A stretch of 64,000 bases of DNA from Pseudomonadota bacterium. Lineage in GTDB: Bacteria > Pseudomonadota > Gammaproteobacteria > Burkholderiales > JAJZQI01. Below are positions 10,119 through 19,238 of the stretch, piece after piece. Each line of letters begins with the position of its first letter. The first letter of the stretch is position 1. The notes beneath the pieces were generated by a model that was given only the letters and a program-made list of their open reading frames with translations, had not been told where the DNA came from and ran no database searches. A program made the translations under genes and the position numbers. Location of the stretch: contig JAJZQI010000002.1 of assembly GCA_021851875.1 (NCBI GenBank), forward strand, positions 1-64,000, read 5' to 3'.

Positions 10119-12560
10119 TCAGTGATGCTCAGCCCATTGCCGCACAAGCTGCAGCAATGACGAAGCAATTTCAGGGATTACATGCCAGAACAGCACGCTG
10201 CCGGGCTTTAAAGTGGCCAGACGGTCGAGCACGACGGCGGCTTCCGGCAGTTCATTCAAGGTTTCGCGCTGAATGCGCGACATGTCGGTGGTCAATTGAG
10301 CCAATGCCTGTTCGGCCGATTCGTGCGCCGTTTCATTGCGTGCCTGATCGATAACCACCTGCACCCCATGCCGTTCGAATAAGCTGAATCGGCCGGCCAG
10401 GGCATTGCGCTCGGCATTGAACGACTCCAGTGCGGCGCGCATGATATCAGGCCATAAGCCCAAGCCCCATGCCGCTCCCACTGCCGCAAGCACGTTTTCG
10501 ACTTGAAAACCGATACGCCCGCTGGCGGTCAACGGCACCGCTGCCAAAGAAATCAAATCGATTTCCTCGCGTCCCTTGGCCAGCATAATTTGCCCGTTCC
10601 GCACAAAGACAATCCGTTTGCCGCGAGCACGGTGTTCAGCCAGAATCGGCGACGTCTCCTCCACGCCGAAGAAAATCACCTCGCCGTCGCACAGCTCGGC
10701 CATGCTGGCCACAATCGGATCCCGTGAATTGAGCACCCCGACGCCGTGCGGCAAAACCACATCCATCTGGGTGCGCATGACCTTGTACATGTCGGCAGCG
10801 CTGTTGATATCGAAATCGCCCAGGTGATCACCGCCGTCGATATTGGTCACCACGCCGACAAGACAACGGTCATAGGCCAGTCCCGAGCCCAGGATCACGC
10901 CGCTGTCGTTTTCGATCACGGCCGCCTCGATCTGACGGTTCATCAGCAATTTGCGGGCAGCCTGCCAGTTTGCCCGATCGCCGGTCTCCACCAAGCGCTT
11001 ATCGAAACAGAGCCCGTCGCTGGATGCCAGGCCGGTTCGTTTACCGCTGAGCTGCAGCATCCAGGCCAGCAGATGAGCCACCACGGTCTTGCCATTGGTG
11101 CCGGTAATGCCGACCACAGGAATGCGCCCGTCGTCCTTCGTATCGAACAGGCTGTTCACGATGGCTTGCCCGACCGGCCGGGGTTCCCCGACGGCCGGTT
11201 TCAGATGCATGAGCAAACCCGGACCGGCATTGACTTCCACGATAGCCCCCCGGGTGGCCTGCAACGGTTGGCTGACATCCGTCGTCACCATGTCGACGCC
11301 GGCGATATCCAGACCGACCACCTGGCTGGCCAGAATGGCCGCCGCAGCTACGTCCGGATGCACTTCGTCGGTTACGTCAAACGCCATATTGCCATTGCGC
11401 AAGATCAGCACGCGCTTCCCTTGCGGCGGCACGGAGTCGGGCGTAAATCCCTGTCGTTCGAGCTCAAGGCGAGCAATCGTGCCGCTGTCCAAATGGATTA
11501 CGTTGAGCGGAAATTCCTCTTCCTCGCCACGCCGCGGGTCCGAATTCAGCTGAGCGTCGACCAATTGGGCAACGGTTGAACGGCCGTCTCCCGTGATCCA
11601 GGCTTCCTCTCCCCTGTTGGCAGCCACCAGCTTGCCATTGACCACCAGCAGACGGTGTTCGCCACCCTCGATAAACCGTTCGACGAGCACGCCGCTGCCT
11701 TCATTCAGGGCCGCCGCATAAGCCGTTTCAACCTGTTCACGGGTGAACAGGTTGGTGAATACGCCGCGGCCATGGTTGCCGTCGTACGGTTTGACCACGA
11801 CCGGCACACCGATCGACTCCGCTTCTTCCCACGCCTCCGCGGCATTCCGGACAAATGCGCCCTCCGGCACTGGAACGCCGCACGCCTGCAGCAGCTGCTT
11901 GGTCAGGTCTTTGTCGCGCGCGATGCCTGCGCCGATGGCGCTGGTCCGATCGCTCTCCGCCGTCCAGATGCGGCGCTGGCGGCTGCCGTAGCCGAGCTGC
12001 ACCAGATTGCCCTCATTCAAGCGCAGGGCCGGAATTCCGCGCGACTTATCCGTGGCCGCGTCGACAATGCACGCCGTTGAAGGCCCTAGCAGCAGACGGT
12101 CCGCCATGTCGTGCAATTCGGCAATGGCGCCGGCCACGTCAAACGGGGTATCGTTGATCGCCGCCAGCAACAGATCCCGTGCCTTGTGCAGGCTCAGCCG
12201 GGTAATCTCCTCATGCCAGGCGCGCACCACGACCTTGTATACTCCCCGCGTGGAAGTTTCCCGCGCGCGCCCGAAGCCGCCGGGCATGCCTGCCAGGTTT
12301 TGCAATTCCAGGGTGACGTGCTCCAGAATATGCCCCGGCCAGGTTCCTTCTTCCAAACGCCGCAAGAAGCCGCCGCGTTCGCCGTAACTGCAACGGTGTT
12401 CCACCAGTGTCGGCAGCCAGGCTTTCAGGCGGTCATTGAAGCCCGGGAGTGTATTCGAGGGATAATCTTCCAAATAGCCAATATCAACCCATGCTTCCAG
12501 CACCGGCCGGTAGGTCCAGATATTCGGTCCGCGTAACGAAATAATCTTGAGGAATTCCAT
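10119..12560 (-). CDS. cphA': Cyanophycin synthetase paralogue (CphA'-like) with degenerate Mur-ligase site
   Basis: An 813-residue paralogue of the downstream gene, similar over its whole length. The N-domain keeps family motifs: LRGPNIW (9-15), EHRCSYGERGGFLRRLEEGT (54-73) and GHILEHVTLELQ (76-87). The ATP-grasp part keeps KPYDGNHGRGV (257-267). The Mur-ligase P-loop GTNGKT (487-492) is present, but other ligase motifs are changed. ETARGG reads ENDSGV (550-555), DYxHNP reads DQARNE (738-743), and the GDRRDED region is absent with a shortened C-terminal lobe. I infer that Arg addition (the Mur-like step) is lost or weak, while Asp addition or a structural role remains. Tandem cphA/cphA' pairs are known in betaproteobacteria. 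No clear Shine-Dalgarno precedes ATG 12560. Confidence 0.9.
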   Translation of the reverse strand: MEFLKIISLRGPNIWTYRPVLEAWVDIGYLEDYPSNTLPGFNDRLKAWLPTLVEHRCSYGERGGFLRRLEEGTWPGHILEHVTLELQNLAGMPGGFGRARETSTRGVYKVVVRAWHEEITRLSLHKARDLLLAAINDTPFDVAGAIAELHDMADRLLLGPSTACIVDAATDKSRGIPALRLNEGNLVQLGYGSRQRRIWTAESDRTSAIGAGIARDKDLTKQLLQACGVPVPEGAFVRNAAEAWEEAESIGVPVVVKPYDGNHGRGVFTNLFTREQVETAYAAALNEGSGVLVERFIEGGEHRLLVVNGKLVAANRGEEAWITGDGRSTVAQLVDAQLNSDPRRGEEEEFPLNVIHLDSGTIARLELERQGFTPDSVPPQGKRVLILRNGNMAFDVTDEVHPDVAAAAILASQVVGLDIAGVDMVTTDVSQPLQATRGAIVEVNAGPGLLMHLKPAVGEPRPVGQAIVNSLFDTKDDGRIPVVGITGTNGKTVVAHLLAWMLQLSGKRTGLASSDGLCFDKRLVETGDRANWQAARKLLMNRQIEAAVIENDSGVILGSGLAYDRCLVGVVTNIDGGDHLGDFDINSAADMYKVMRTQMDVVLPHGVGVLNSRDPIVASMAELCDGEVIFFGVEETSPILAEHRARGKRIVFVRNGQIMLAKGREEIDLISLAAVPLTASGRIGFQVENVLAAVGAAWGLGLWPDIMRAALESFNAERNALAGRFSLFERHGVQVVIDQARNETAHESAEQALAQLTTDMSRIQRETLNELPEAAVVLDRLATLKPGSVLFWHVIPEIASSLLQLVRQWAEHH

Positions 12561-12920
12561 AATGGCGAATTATTTACACTTAATACTTAATTAATACTTA
12601 AGGCACGTGCAGCAAAACGGTCATTTCCGCTTTGCTCATGCCATCGAATCACTCACGTAGACCGTGCCTATCATAAAGAAGCCGTCACACTGTACTCGAC
12701 AGGGCAAGCCGAGTAAACTTCGCCGCCCATCCCGCAGCCGCGCGCCACACTCGCCTGCGACGATGACGGCGCAGTTCGCGCAAAGAGAATTTATTTTGCA
12801 CAAAACATATTTCAAATCAGCCAATTACAACATGATATACTGTAAAGGAGCTGTAGTAATCTCCCTTTTCGAATCGATCATAAAAATGCAGGACTTTTGC
12901 TTTACAGGGATACCGACACG
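12561..12920. promoter_or_regulatory. Divergent control region of the cyanophycin locus (360 bp, no gene)
   Basis: AT-rich spacer between the minus-strand cphA' gene and the plus-strand ABC transporter gene. A perfect tandem 11-bp repeat TTAATACTTAA lies at 12580-12590 and 12591-12601, in the leader of cphA'. On the other side, TATACT (12836-12841) is a possible -10 for the ABC gene. It is flanked by TTACA (12825-12829) and TGTAA (12841-12845), a short inverted repeat that would overlap this promoter. Short open frames here lack family resemblance and good ribosome sites. The promoter and operator roles are inferred. Confidence 0.5.
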
Positions 12921-15161
12921 GTGAATCGCCCCCACTCCCCCTCAGTTTCCCCGCTCGTCCCCATTCTGCCGCCGGCCTGGCAAGAACGCCTGCAGCCCAT
13001 GCTGCAACCGGGTGAACACCTGCTGGCCTGGATACAAACCGATCTGAACAGCAAGTTGATGTATTCGGACGGGGTACTGGTTTTGACTGAAACACGTTTG
13101 CTCAGCGCCGATAGCCCAGATGCATGCTGGCAAGCCTACCCGCTTGAACCGATGATGCGCATGCGGCGGCGCGACCACGCGGGCGTCGCCACGCTTGAAT
13201 TGGTGGACGACCACAAACTGCTCCAAACCTGGCATTGCACAATGGGACAGGACACCGCGGGGCGCCGGCTGATCGAGGCGTTTAATGGCGACCGGCAAAA
13301 GGGCGCCCTCTCCGAACCTCAAGTAGCACTACCCCCAGCCGCACCCGCCGAGGAAAGCGGGCCGCCGTCTTTACGCACCTGGCCGTTATTGCGCCTGTGG
13401 CGCTTCGCCCGGCCTTACCGCTGGCAGCTGCTGGGCGGTTTCCTGCTCACGCTGACGGGGACGGCCGCCACGCTGGTGCCGCCTTACCTGACCATGCCGC
13501 TGATGGATGACATCCTGATTCCCTATCAGAACGGCCACCCGATCGATTACCACAAAGTGGAACTGTATCTCGGCGGCTTGCTGCTCGCAGCCTTGCTGGC
13601 CTGGCTGCTGAGCTGGGCGCGAACCTATATTCTCGCGCTCGTCAGCGAGCGCATCTGCGCTGACCTGCGTACTGCGACCTATGCCCACCTGCAGGAACTG
13701 TCGCTGGAATTTTTCGGCGGAAAACGCACGGGCGATCTGATCGCACGCATAGGATCGGAAACCGACCGCATCAGCGTTTTCCTCTCCCTGCATCTGCTCG
13801 ACTTCGCCACCGACGTGCTGGTGATCGGCATGACCACCGCCATTCTTGTGTCCATCAACCCCTGGCTGGCCGTCGTCACCCTGCTTCCCTTGCCCATCAT
13901 TCTCTGGCTGATTCATGCGGTACGAGAAAGGCTCAAAGTGGGTTTCGAACAAATCGACCGCGTCTGGTCCGAAGTCACCAACGTACTGGCCGACACCATT
14001 CCCGGCATCCGCGTCGTCAAGGCATTCGCCCAGGAAAAACGGGAAGTGGCGCGATTTCGCACCGCCAACCAACATAACCTGGCGGTCAATGACCGCATCA
14101 ATGCCATCTGGTCGCTGTTTTCACCGTCCGTCACGTTGCTGACGGAAATCGGTCTGCTGGTGGTATGGATTTTCGGCATCGGGCTGATTGCCCACAACTC
14201 GATCACCGTCGGCGTGCTCGCCGCCTTTCTCGCTTATATCAGCCGCTTCTATACCCGGCTGGACTCGATGAGCCGCATCGTTTCAGTGACGCAAAAAGCG
14301 GCGGCGGGAGCCAAACGGATTTTCGATATTCTGGATCACCAGTCGAGCGTGCCCGAGCCGGTGAAGCCGGTACATCTACCGCATGTAAAGGGCGACATTG
14401 CAATCCAGCATGTCGGCTTCCGCTACGGCAACCGCACCATCCTGCGCGACGTCGACCTGAACATTGCTGCCGGCGAAATGATCGGCCTGGTCGGTCACAG
14501 CGGCTCCGGCAAAAGCACGCTGGTCAACATGATCTGCCGTTTCTACGATGTCGCCGAAGGCGCCATTCTGGTCGACGGCGTCGATATCCGTTCGTTGCCC
14601 ATTGCGGAATACCGCAGCAACATCGGACTTGTCCTGCAGGAGCCCTTCCTGTTCTTCGGCACCATTGCCGAAAACATCGCCTACGGCAAACCTGCTGCCA
14701 CAAGAGAGGAAATCATTGCCGCCGCCCGTGCGGCACATGCCCACGATTTCATCCTGCGCCTGCCGCACGGCTATGACTCTCTGGTCGGCGAGCGCGGCCA
14801 GGCGCTCTCGGGCGGCGAACGCCAACGCATTTCAATTGCCCGTGCATTATTGATCAATCCGCGCATTCTCATTCTGGATGAAGCCACCTCATCGGTCGAC
14901 ACGGCAACCGAACTGGAAATCCAGGCCGCGCTGGACAACCTGATCCGCGGCCGCACCACCATTGCCATTGCCCACCGTCTCTCCACCCTGCGCCAGGCCA
15001 ATCGCATCATCGTGATGGACAAAGGCCGCGTGGTCGAAGAAGGCCAGCATGACGAACTGCTGGCCCGCCAAGGCGCCTATTACGAATTGCATCAGGCGCA
15101 AAGCAAATTGATCGAGGCCGGCGGCACGGAAAAGGCCGGCGACGACGAAGGAGACGAATAA
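12921..15161 (+). CDS. Cyanophycin-locus ABC transporter (exporter fold) with extra N-terminal domain
   Basis: A 746-residue half-transporter. Residues ~10-120 form a soluble domain with PH-like features (GEHLLAWIQTDLN, GVLVLTETRLLS, alternating strands), followed by a Pro/Ala linker. Then come six membrane helices of the ABC exporter type (~165-440) and a nucleotide-binding domain with Walker A GHSGSGKST, Q-loop LQEPF, signature LSGGERQR, Walker B ILILDEAT and H-loop IAHRLST. It presumably works as a homodimer in the inner membrane. GTG 12921 is chosen after CAGGGA; a TTG at 12897 is an alternative. It is divergent from the cphA genes and abuts a DUF1854 gene with no gap. I know this pair as recurrently linked with cyanophycin genes; the substrate is unknown. 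Confidence 0.88.
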   Translation: MNRPHSPSVSPLVPILPPAWQERLQPMLQPGEHLLAWIQTDLNSKLMYSDGVLVLTETRLLSADSPDACWQAYPLEPMMRMRRRDHAGVATLELVDDHKLLQTWHCTMGQDTAGRRLIEAFNGDRQKGALSEPQVALPPAAPAEESGPPSLRTWPLLRLWRFARPYRWQLLGGFLLTLTGTAATLVPPYLTMPLMDDILIPYQNGHPIDYHKVELYLGGLLLAALLAWLLSWARTYILALVSERICADLRTATYAHLQELSLEFFGGKRTGDLIARIGSETDRISVFLSLHLLDFATDVLVIGMTTAILVSINPWLAVVTLLPLPIILWLIHAVRERLKVGFEQIDRVWSEVTNVLADTIPGIRVVKAFAQEKREVARFRTANQHNLAVNDRINAIWSLFSPSVTLLTEIGLLVVWIFGIGLIAHNSITVGVLAAFLAYISRFYTRLDSMSRIVSVTQKAAAGAKRIFDILDHQSSVPEPVKPVHLPHVKGDIAIQHVGFRYGNRTILRDVDLNIAAGEMIGLVGHSGSGKSTLVNMICRFYDVAEGAILVDGVDIRSLPIAEYRSNIGLVLQEPFLFFGTIAENIAYGKPAATREEIIAAARAAHAHDFILRLPHGYDSLVGERGQALSGGERQRISIARALLINPRILILDEATSSVDTATELEIQAALDNLIRGRTTIAIAHRLSTLRQANRIIVMDKGRVVEEGQHDELLARQGAYYELHQAQSKLIEAGGTEKAGDDEGDE

Positions 15162-15629
15162 ATGAGTCAGGCATTCAAACTGGAACGCACACCGTTCGGG
15201 CGGCTGGCTCTGCTGGACGCCGCCGGCAACCGCCACGACAACGTCGTGCCTGTGCGGGCCTTTCCGATTACCGCACCCGATGGCGGCCTCTCGCTGGTCA
15301 GCGCCGACGGGCACGAACTCGTCTGGCTGGACAGCCTTGACGATCTTGCTGAAGAATCGCGCCGCCTGCTGCTGGAAGAACTGGCACCGCGTGAATTCAT
15401 GCCCGCACTAGTACGGCTGCATCACGTCTCGTCTTTTTCCACCCCCAGCGAATGGGATGTCGCCACGGACCGCGGGGCTGTACGGTTGACTTTACGCAGC
15501 GAAGACGACATTCGCCGTTTATCGGACAGCACCCTCATCATCAGCGGCAGTAACGGAGTCCAGTACATCATCCGCGACCTCGCAGCGCTGGATCAACATA
15601 GCCGGAAACTGCTTTCGCGCTTCCTGTAG
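15162..15629 (+). CDS. Cyanophycin-associated DUF1854 family protein
   Basis: A 155-residue soluble protein starting directly after the TAA of the ABC gene (TAAATG), so the two are translationally linked. The pattern (VPVRAFPITAPDGGLSLV, HELVWLDSLDDL, REFMPALVRLHHVSSFSTPSEWDV, VRLTLRSEDDIRRL, ISGSNGVQYIIRDL) matches DUF1854. This family has no known biochemical role and is found next to cyanophycin genes. There is no signal peptide or membrane segment, so it should act in the cytoplasm. A role as a partner of the transporter or of the synthetases is inference from position. Confidence 0.85.
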   Translation: MSQAFKLERTPFGRLALLDAAGNRHDNVVPVRAFPITAPDGGLSLVSADGHELVWLDSLDDLAEESRRLLLEELAPREFMPALVRLHHVSSFSTPSEWDVATDRGAVRLTLRSEDDIRRLSDSTLIISGSNGVQYIIRDLAALDQHSRKLLSRFL

Positions 15630-15734
15630 CAACTTTGCCAAAAACCTCAAAAATTTGCCAAAGTGTTTGCTCTGACCAGTCTATTTGGCCATAATGTTTT
15701 CAACTTAACGCCATTGGAACATTGAATCGGCCTT

Positions 15735-17987
15735 ATGCAAGCCCAGACGTGCGACACCTCACTGGACAAGGTTGATTACAGTCTGCTCTCCCCCGCCGAG
15801 CAGGAAAAGATTCTTCGTCTGCAGCAAGACATCCTTACCGCCGTGGCGCGTGGCGGCGACCCTGTTGAAATCGTCAATGAAGTATGCAAACTGGAAGAGC
15901 ACCTGCTGCCCAATTCCGTTGCATCCGTCATGCTCATGGACGCAGAAAGCAAACACCTCAACGTGTTCGCCGCGCCCAATGTTCCCGCTGCCGGCATCGA
16001 GCAACTGAATGGACTGGTTCCCGGCCCCGGTGCGGGCTCCTGCGGCAACGTGCTGTATCGGCGTGAACCGGTGTTTGTCGGCAATACCCTGACAGACCCG
16101 CGCTGGCAGGATCTGCGTCATCTGGCGCAAAATTTCAACATTTGCGCCTGCTGGTCCATGCCCATCTACTCCGGCGGACAAGATAAAATTATCGGCACCT
16201 TCGCCCTGTCCAGTTTCGAAAACCGCATGCCCAGTCCCTTCCACCGCAAATTGCTGGAAATCGGTGCGTCAATCGTCGGTATCGTGCTGGAACGCAGCAA
16301 GGCGCTGGAACACCTGCGCATTTTCGAGACGGCGCTGGAGGGAAGCGAAGAAGGCTTCATGATGACAGATGCCAATCAGCGCATCATTCTGGTCAACCCG
16401 GCCTTCACCCGCCATACCGGCTATTCGGCAGAGGAAACGCTGGGGAAAAAACCGGCTTTCCTGGCTTCCGGTCAACATGACACGGAATTTTACCGCTCCA
16501 TGTGGGAAAGCCTCGATAACCTCGGCCACTGGCACGGCGAGATCTACAATCGCCGCAAGAACGGCGAGGTTTTTCCGGAATGGCTGAGCATTTCCGCCGT
16601 CAAGGACAAACACGACAAGTTGACCCACTATATCGGCATTTTCTCCGATATCAGCGACCAGAAAACCGCTGAAGCCAAAATCCAGTTTCTGTCGACCCAC
16701 GATGCCCTGACCGGTTTGACCAATCGTCAGCAATTCCGCGATCGGGTCGACTTTGCCCTGAGTTTGAATGAGCATTCGCACACTCCGCTTGCCTTGCTGT
16801 CAATTGACGTCGACCACTTCAAGCTGCTGAACGAATCGCTTGGCCACTACACCGGTGATGCCGTATTGCATGAACTGGCAAACCGCCTGCAAAGCTGCGT
16901 GCCGGACACGTCCCAGCTGTCGCGCCCTGGGGGTGATGAATTTCTGATGGCCCTCACCGATGTGAGCGACACGAATCAATTAACCCGCACACTCATGCAG
17001 ATTCTGGAAAAAACAGCGCAGCCCATCAACATCGGCGGTCAGTCACTCAACCTGTCCTGCTCCATCGGCGTGGCAATCTTCCCGGATGACGGCAAAGATT
17101 TCGAAACCCTGCTGAAGAATGCCGACGCGGCCATGTATCACGCCAAAGATGCGGGCCGCAACACCTATCGTTTCTTTACCCAGCACATGAACGACAGGGT
17201 CAACGAGCACATGCGCGTTGCCCACAGCATGCCGGCCGCACTCGAAAACAACGAGTTCGTGCTGCATTATCAGCCGCAATTCGATCTGCGCAGCGGCAAA
17301 TTGATCGGCGCAGAAGCATTGATTCGCTGGAACGACCCGCGCGAAGGGCTGGTTCCGCCCGGCCGCTTTATACCCATCGCGGAGCAAAGCGGATTCATCC
17401 TCAAACTGGGGGAATGGGTTTTGCAAGAAGCCTGTCAGCAAGCCGTCAAATGGCAGAAGGCAGGTCTGCCGCCGATGCTGATGGCGGTCAACCTGTCGGC
17501 CCTGCAATTCCGCCGGGGAGACATCGCCGAGCTCGTTGCGCGCGTGCTCAAGCAATCCGGCCTGATGCCGGAACTGCTTGAACTGGAAATTACCGAATCC
17601 GTGCTCATGCACGACAGCGAGTTCATGTTGGAACAGATTCAATGTCTGAAGAAAATCGGTGTTACCCTGGCAATCGACGACTTCGGTACAGGTTACTCCA
17701 GCCTGGCATACCTGAAGAAATTCAAGGTGGACCGGCTCAAAATCGACCAGTCATTCGTGCGCGACATGACGACCGATCCTGACGACGCCGCCATCGTCAG
17801 CGCCGTGATCCAGATGGCTCATGCGCTCAACCTGCGCACTATCGCTGAAGGTGTGGAAAACCTGGAATTGCTGCAATTGCTGCGTGATTACCAGTGCCAG
17901 GAAGCCCAAGGGTTCTACTTCACCAAACCCTTGCCCGCCGAGGTATTTTTTGCCAATTACCGGCAGCCCAATCACACGGCCGGTTAA
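15735..17987 (+). CDS. GAF-PAS-GGDEF-EAL c-di-GMP turnover protein
   Basis: A 750-residue soluble signalling protein. An N-terminal GAF domain (~30-185) is followed by a PAS domain with a PAC end (~190-310; TDANQRIILVNPAFTRHTGYSAEET). The GGDEF domain (~318-478) has an intact PGGDEF near residue 398. The EAL domain (~490-745) has intact EAL near 526 and the catalytic DDFGTGYSSL loop. Both a cyclase and a phosphodiesterase activity are therefore possible; which dominates cannot be read from sequence. There are no membrane segments. The 105-bp spacer upstream suggests its own promoter. It ends convergently on the SHOCT gene, with the last 4 bases overlapping. Confidence 0.93.
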   Translation: MQAQTCDTSLDKVDYSLLSPAEQEKILRLQQDILTAVARGGDPVEIVNEVCKLEEHLLPNSVASVMLMDAESKHLNVFAAPNVPAAGIEQLNGLVPGPGAGSCGNVLYRREPVFVGNTLTDPRWQDLRHLAQNFNICACWSMPIYSGGQDKIIGTFALSSFENRMPSPFHRKLLEIGASIVGIVLERSKALEHLRIFETALEGSEEGFMMTDANQRIILVNPAFTRHTGYSAEETLGKKPAFLASGQHDTEFYRSMWESLDNLGHWHGEIYNRRKNGEVFPEWLSISAVKDKHDKLTHYIGIFSDISDQKTAEAKIQFLSTHDALTGLTNRQQFRDRVDFALSLNEHSHTPLALLSIDVDHFKLLNESLGHYTGDAVLHELANRLQSCVPDTSQLSRPGGDEFLMALTDVSDTNQLTRTLMQILEKTAQPINIGGQSLNLSCSIGVAIFPDDGKDFETLLKNADAAMYHAKDAGRNTYRFFTQHMNDRVNEHMRVAHSMPAALENNEFVLHYQPQFDLRSGKLIGAEALIRWNDPREGLVPPGRFIPIAEQSGFILKLGEWVLQEACQQAVKWQKAGLPPMLMAVNLSALQFRRGDIAELVARVLKQSGLMPELLELEITESVLMHDSEFMLEQIQCLKKIGVTLAIDDFGTGYSSLAYLKKFKVDRLKIDQSFVRDMTTDPDDAAIVSAVIQMAHALNLRTIAEGVENLELLQLLRDYQCQEAQGFYFTKPLPAEVFFANYRQPNHTAG

Positions 17988-18256
17988 TCCCCGCCCTTAC
18001 CCTGCAGATCGTCCCTTTTCTGCAGATATTCTTCCCGTGTGATCTCGCCCCTGGCGTACAACTTTTGCAGAATGTCCAGCGAGGTTTCCCGTTCGGGCAA
18101 TTGTCCGGCTTGCCGCTCCTGGCGTGCTCGCCCAAGCAGATATTTAAGCAGGGCCAGCACCAGCAGAATAGGAATGGCCCAAACCAGGATCATTCCCAAA
18201 CCGCCGAACAGCATGCCGCCCCCGAACATCCATCCGTGATCATAGGGTCCATACAT
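17984..18256 (-). CDS. Small membrane protein with C-terminal SHOCT domain
   Basis: A 90-residue protein. It has a Gly/Met-rich N terminus (MYGPYDHGWMFGGGMLFGG), one membrane helix (about residues 18-40) and a C-terminal SHOCT motif (LDILQKLYARGEITREEYLQKRDDL). ATG 18256 is chosen because GGGGGC precedes it and the N terminus matches similar proteins; the frame stays open for 19 more codons. Such proteins are common in copper and other metal resistance clusters, with unknown function. It lies 230 bp downstream of copB and may have its own promoter. Confidence 0.8.
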   Translation of the reverse strand: MYGPYDHGWMFGGGMLFGGLGMILVWAIPILLVLALLKYLLGRARQERQAGQLPERETSLDILQKLYARGEITREEYLQKRDDLQGKGGD

Positions 18257-18486
18257 ATTGCCCCCTCGGCCAGTCCGGCCGACTAAACCTGAACCAGCCA
18301 GGCTATTGCGCACTGTGTAAACATACCGTCACCTGACCTCGGCTGCTGTGCGCGCAAACACATCAGCCGCAGGCCGATATCATCACACGCTCCTGCCAAT
18401 CATTATAGATCATCGCTTGACCAGCTTGACCAATTTGATCGTGCGATCGACGTCTCATACGGCACCGGGTTTATCTCGGCGTTCCC
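18257..18486 (-). promoter_or_regulatory. Spacer between copB and the SHOCT gene with possible promoter and tandem repeat
   Basis: No gene is visible. On the minus strand a TATAAT lies at 18407-18402. Just upstream of it is a perfect tandem 9-bp repeat, TGGTCAAGC twice (18432-18424 and 18423-18415). A palindrome GATCGTGCGATC (18437-18448) lies further up. The arrangement resembles a promoter with direct-repeat operator sites for the SHOCT gene. No good -35 hexamer is seen. Confidence 0.4.
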
Positions 18487-19227
18487 TCACCACCAGGCAC
18501 GTACACCGATGACGAATTGGGTATCGTTTACCGCTTCGTTTTCCAGACGGGCATAATCTGCCGTTCCGCCATATTTTTGCTTCCAGACAACGCCGATGTA
18601 TGGCGCCAACTCGCGGCGGATTTCATAGCGCAGACGCAAGGCCAAAGCCGCCGATGACAGGCCCGAACCCAAACCGCGCTCCGCATCGCTTTGCCCATAC
18701 AGCTGCACCTCAGCCTCCGGCATCAATACCAGGCGCTGAGTCAGCAACAGGTTGTACTCGGCCTTCAGGCGCGCAGCGGTATTGCCGCCCTGCCCAAGGT
18801 ACACGGTTGCATCGACATCAAACAGATAGGGGGCGAGGCCCTTCATTGCAAAAGCAGCCCAATCGCGCCCTGGTTTGCCCGCCACGGCCATGTCGTGCCG
18901 CACGCCGACTTGCGCATCCCAGAACGGCAACACGGCCCGGCTGTACAGCAATTCGACAGCGGACTCCTCGGTCGAACCCTTGAGCATGTCGCCCTCGGTC
19001 TTCAGCCACAGCTTGTTGATATCGCTGCCGGCCCAGGCCTGCGCTTCCCAGTACGTTACCGTACCCGCATCCGAGCTGCGCGCTTCCAGCCTGTCCAGCA
19101 TGAATTTGCTCAGCAGCGGGCTGACATGGTCATGCGCAGTGTCATGCGACATGTCCATCCCAGCCGCGCAAACGGGCAGCGCAAACAATAGTCCGCATGC
19201 CAGAATTCCGTTTTTAACGCCCATCAT
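18487..19227 (-). CDS. copB: Copper resistance protein B (outer membrane)
   Basis: A 246-residue CopB-family protein. A signal peptide (MMGVKNGILACGLLFALPVCAAG) is followed by a short HDTAHDH segment and then a predicted beta-barrel with alternating strands ending in VIGVRAWW, the aromatic C terminus typical of outer-membrane proteins. It lacks the long Met/His-rich repeat region of pseudomonad CopB and is shorter (about 330 residues there). It is thought to bind or move copper at the outer membrane with CopA. AGGGGAAA precedes ATG 19227 and 19224; an upstream ATG at 19242 overlaps the copA stop as ATGA and is an alternative start. Confidence 0.9.
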   Translation of the reverse strand: MMGVKNGILACGLLFALPVCAAGMDMSHDTAHDHVSPLLSKFMLDRLEARSSDAGTVTYWEAQAWAGSDINKLWLKTEGDMLKGSTEESAVELLYSRAVLPFWDAQVGVRHDMAVAGKPGRDWAAFAMKGLAPYLFDVDATVYLGQGGNTAARLKAEYNLLLTQRLVLMPEAEVQLYGQSDAERGLGSGLSSAALALRLRYEIRRELAPYIGVVWKQKYGGTADYARLENEAVNDTQFVIGVRAWW

Positions 19228-19238
19228 TTTCCCCTGCC

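Noticed and set aside
12636-12924. Short open frames on both strands of the cyanophycin control region (62 and 86 codons)
   Set aside because: No family resemblance and no convincing ribosome site; they overlap promoter-like sequence and each other.
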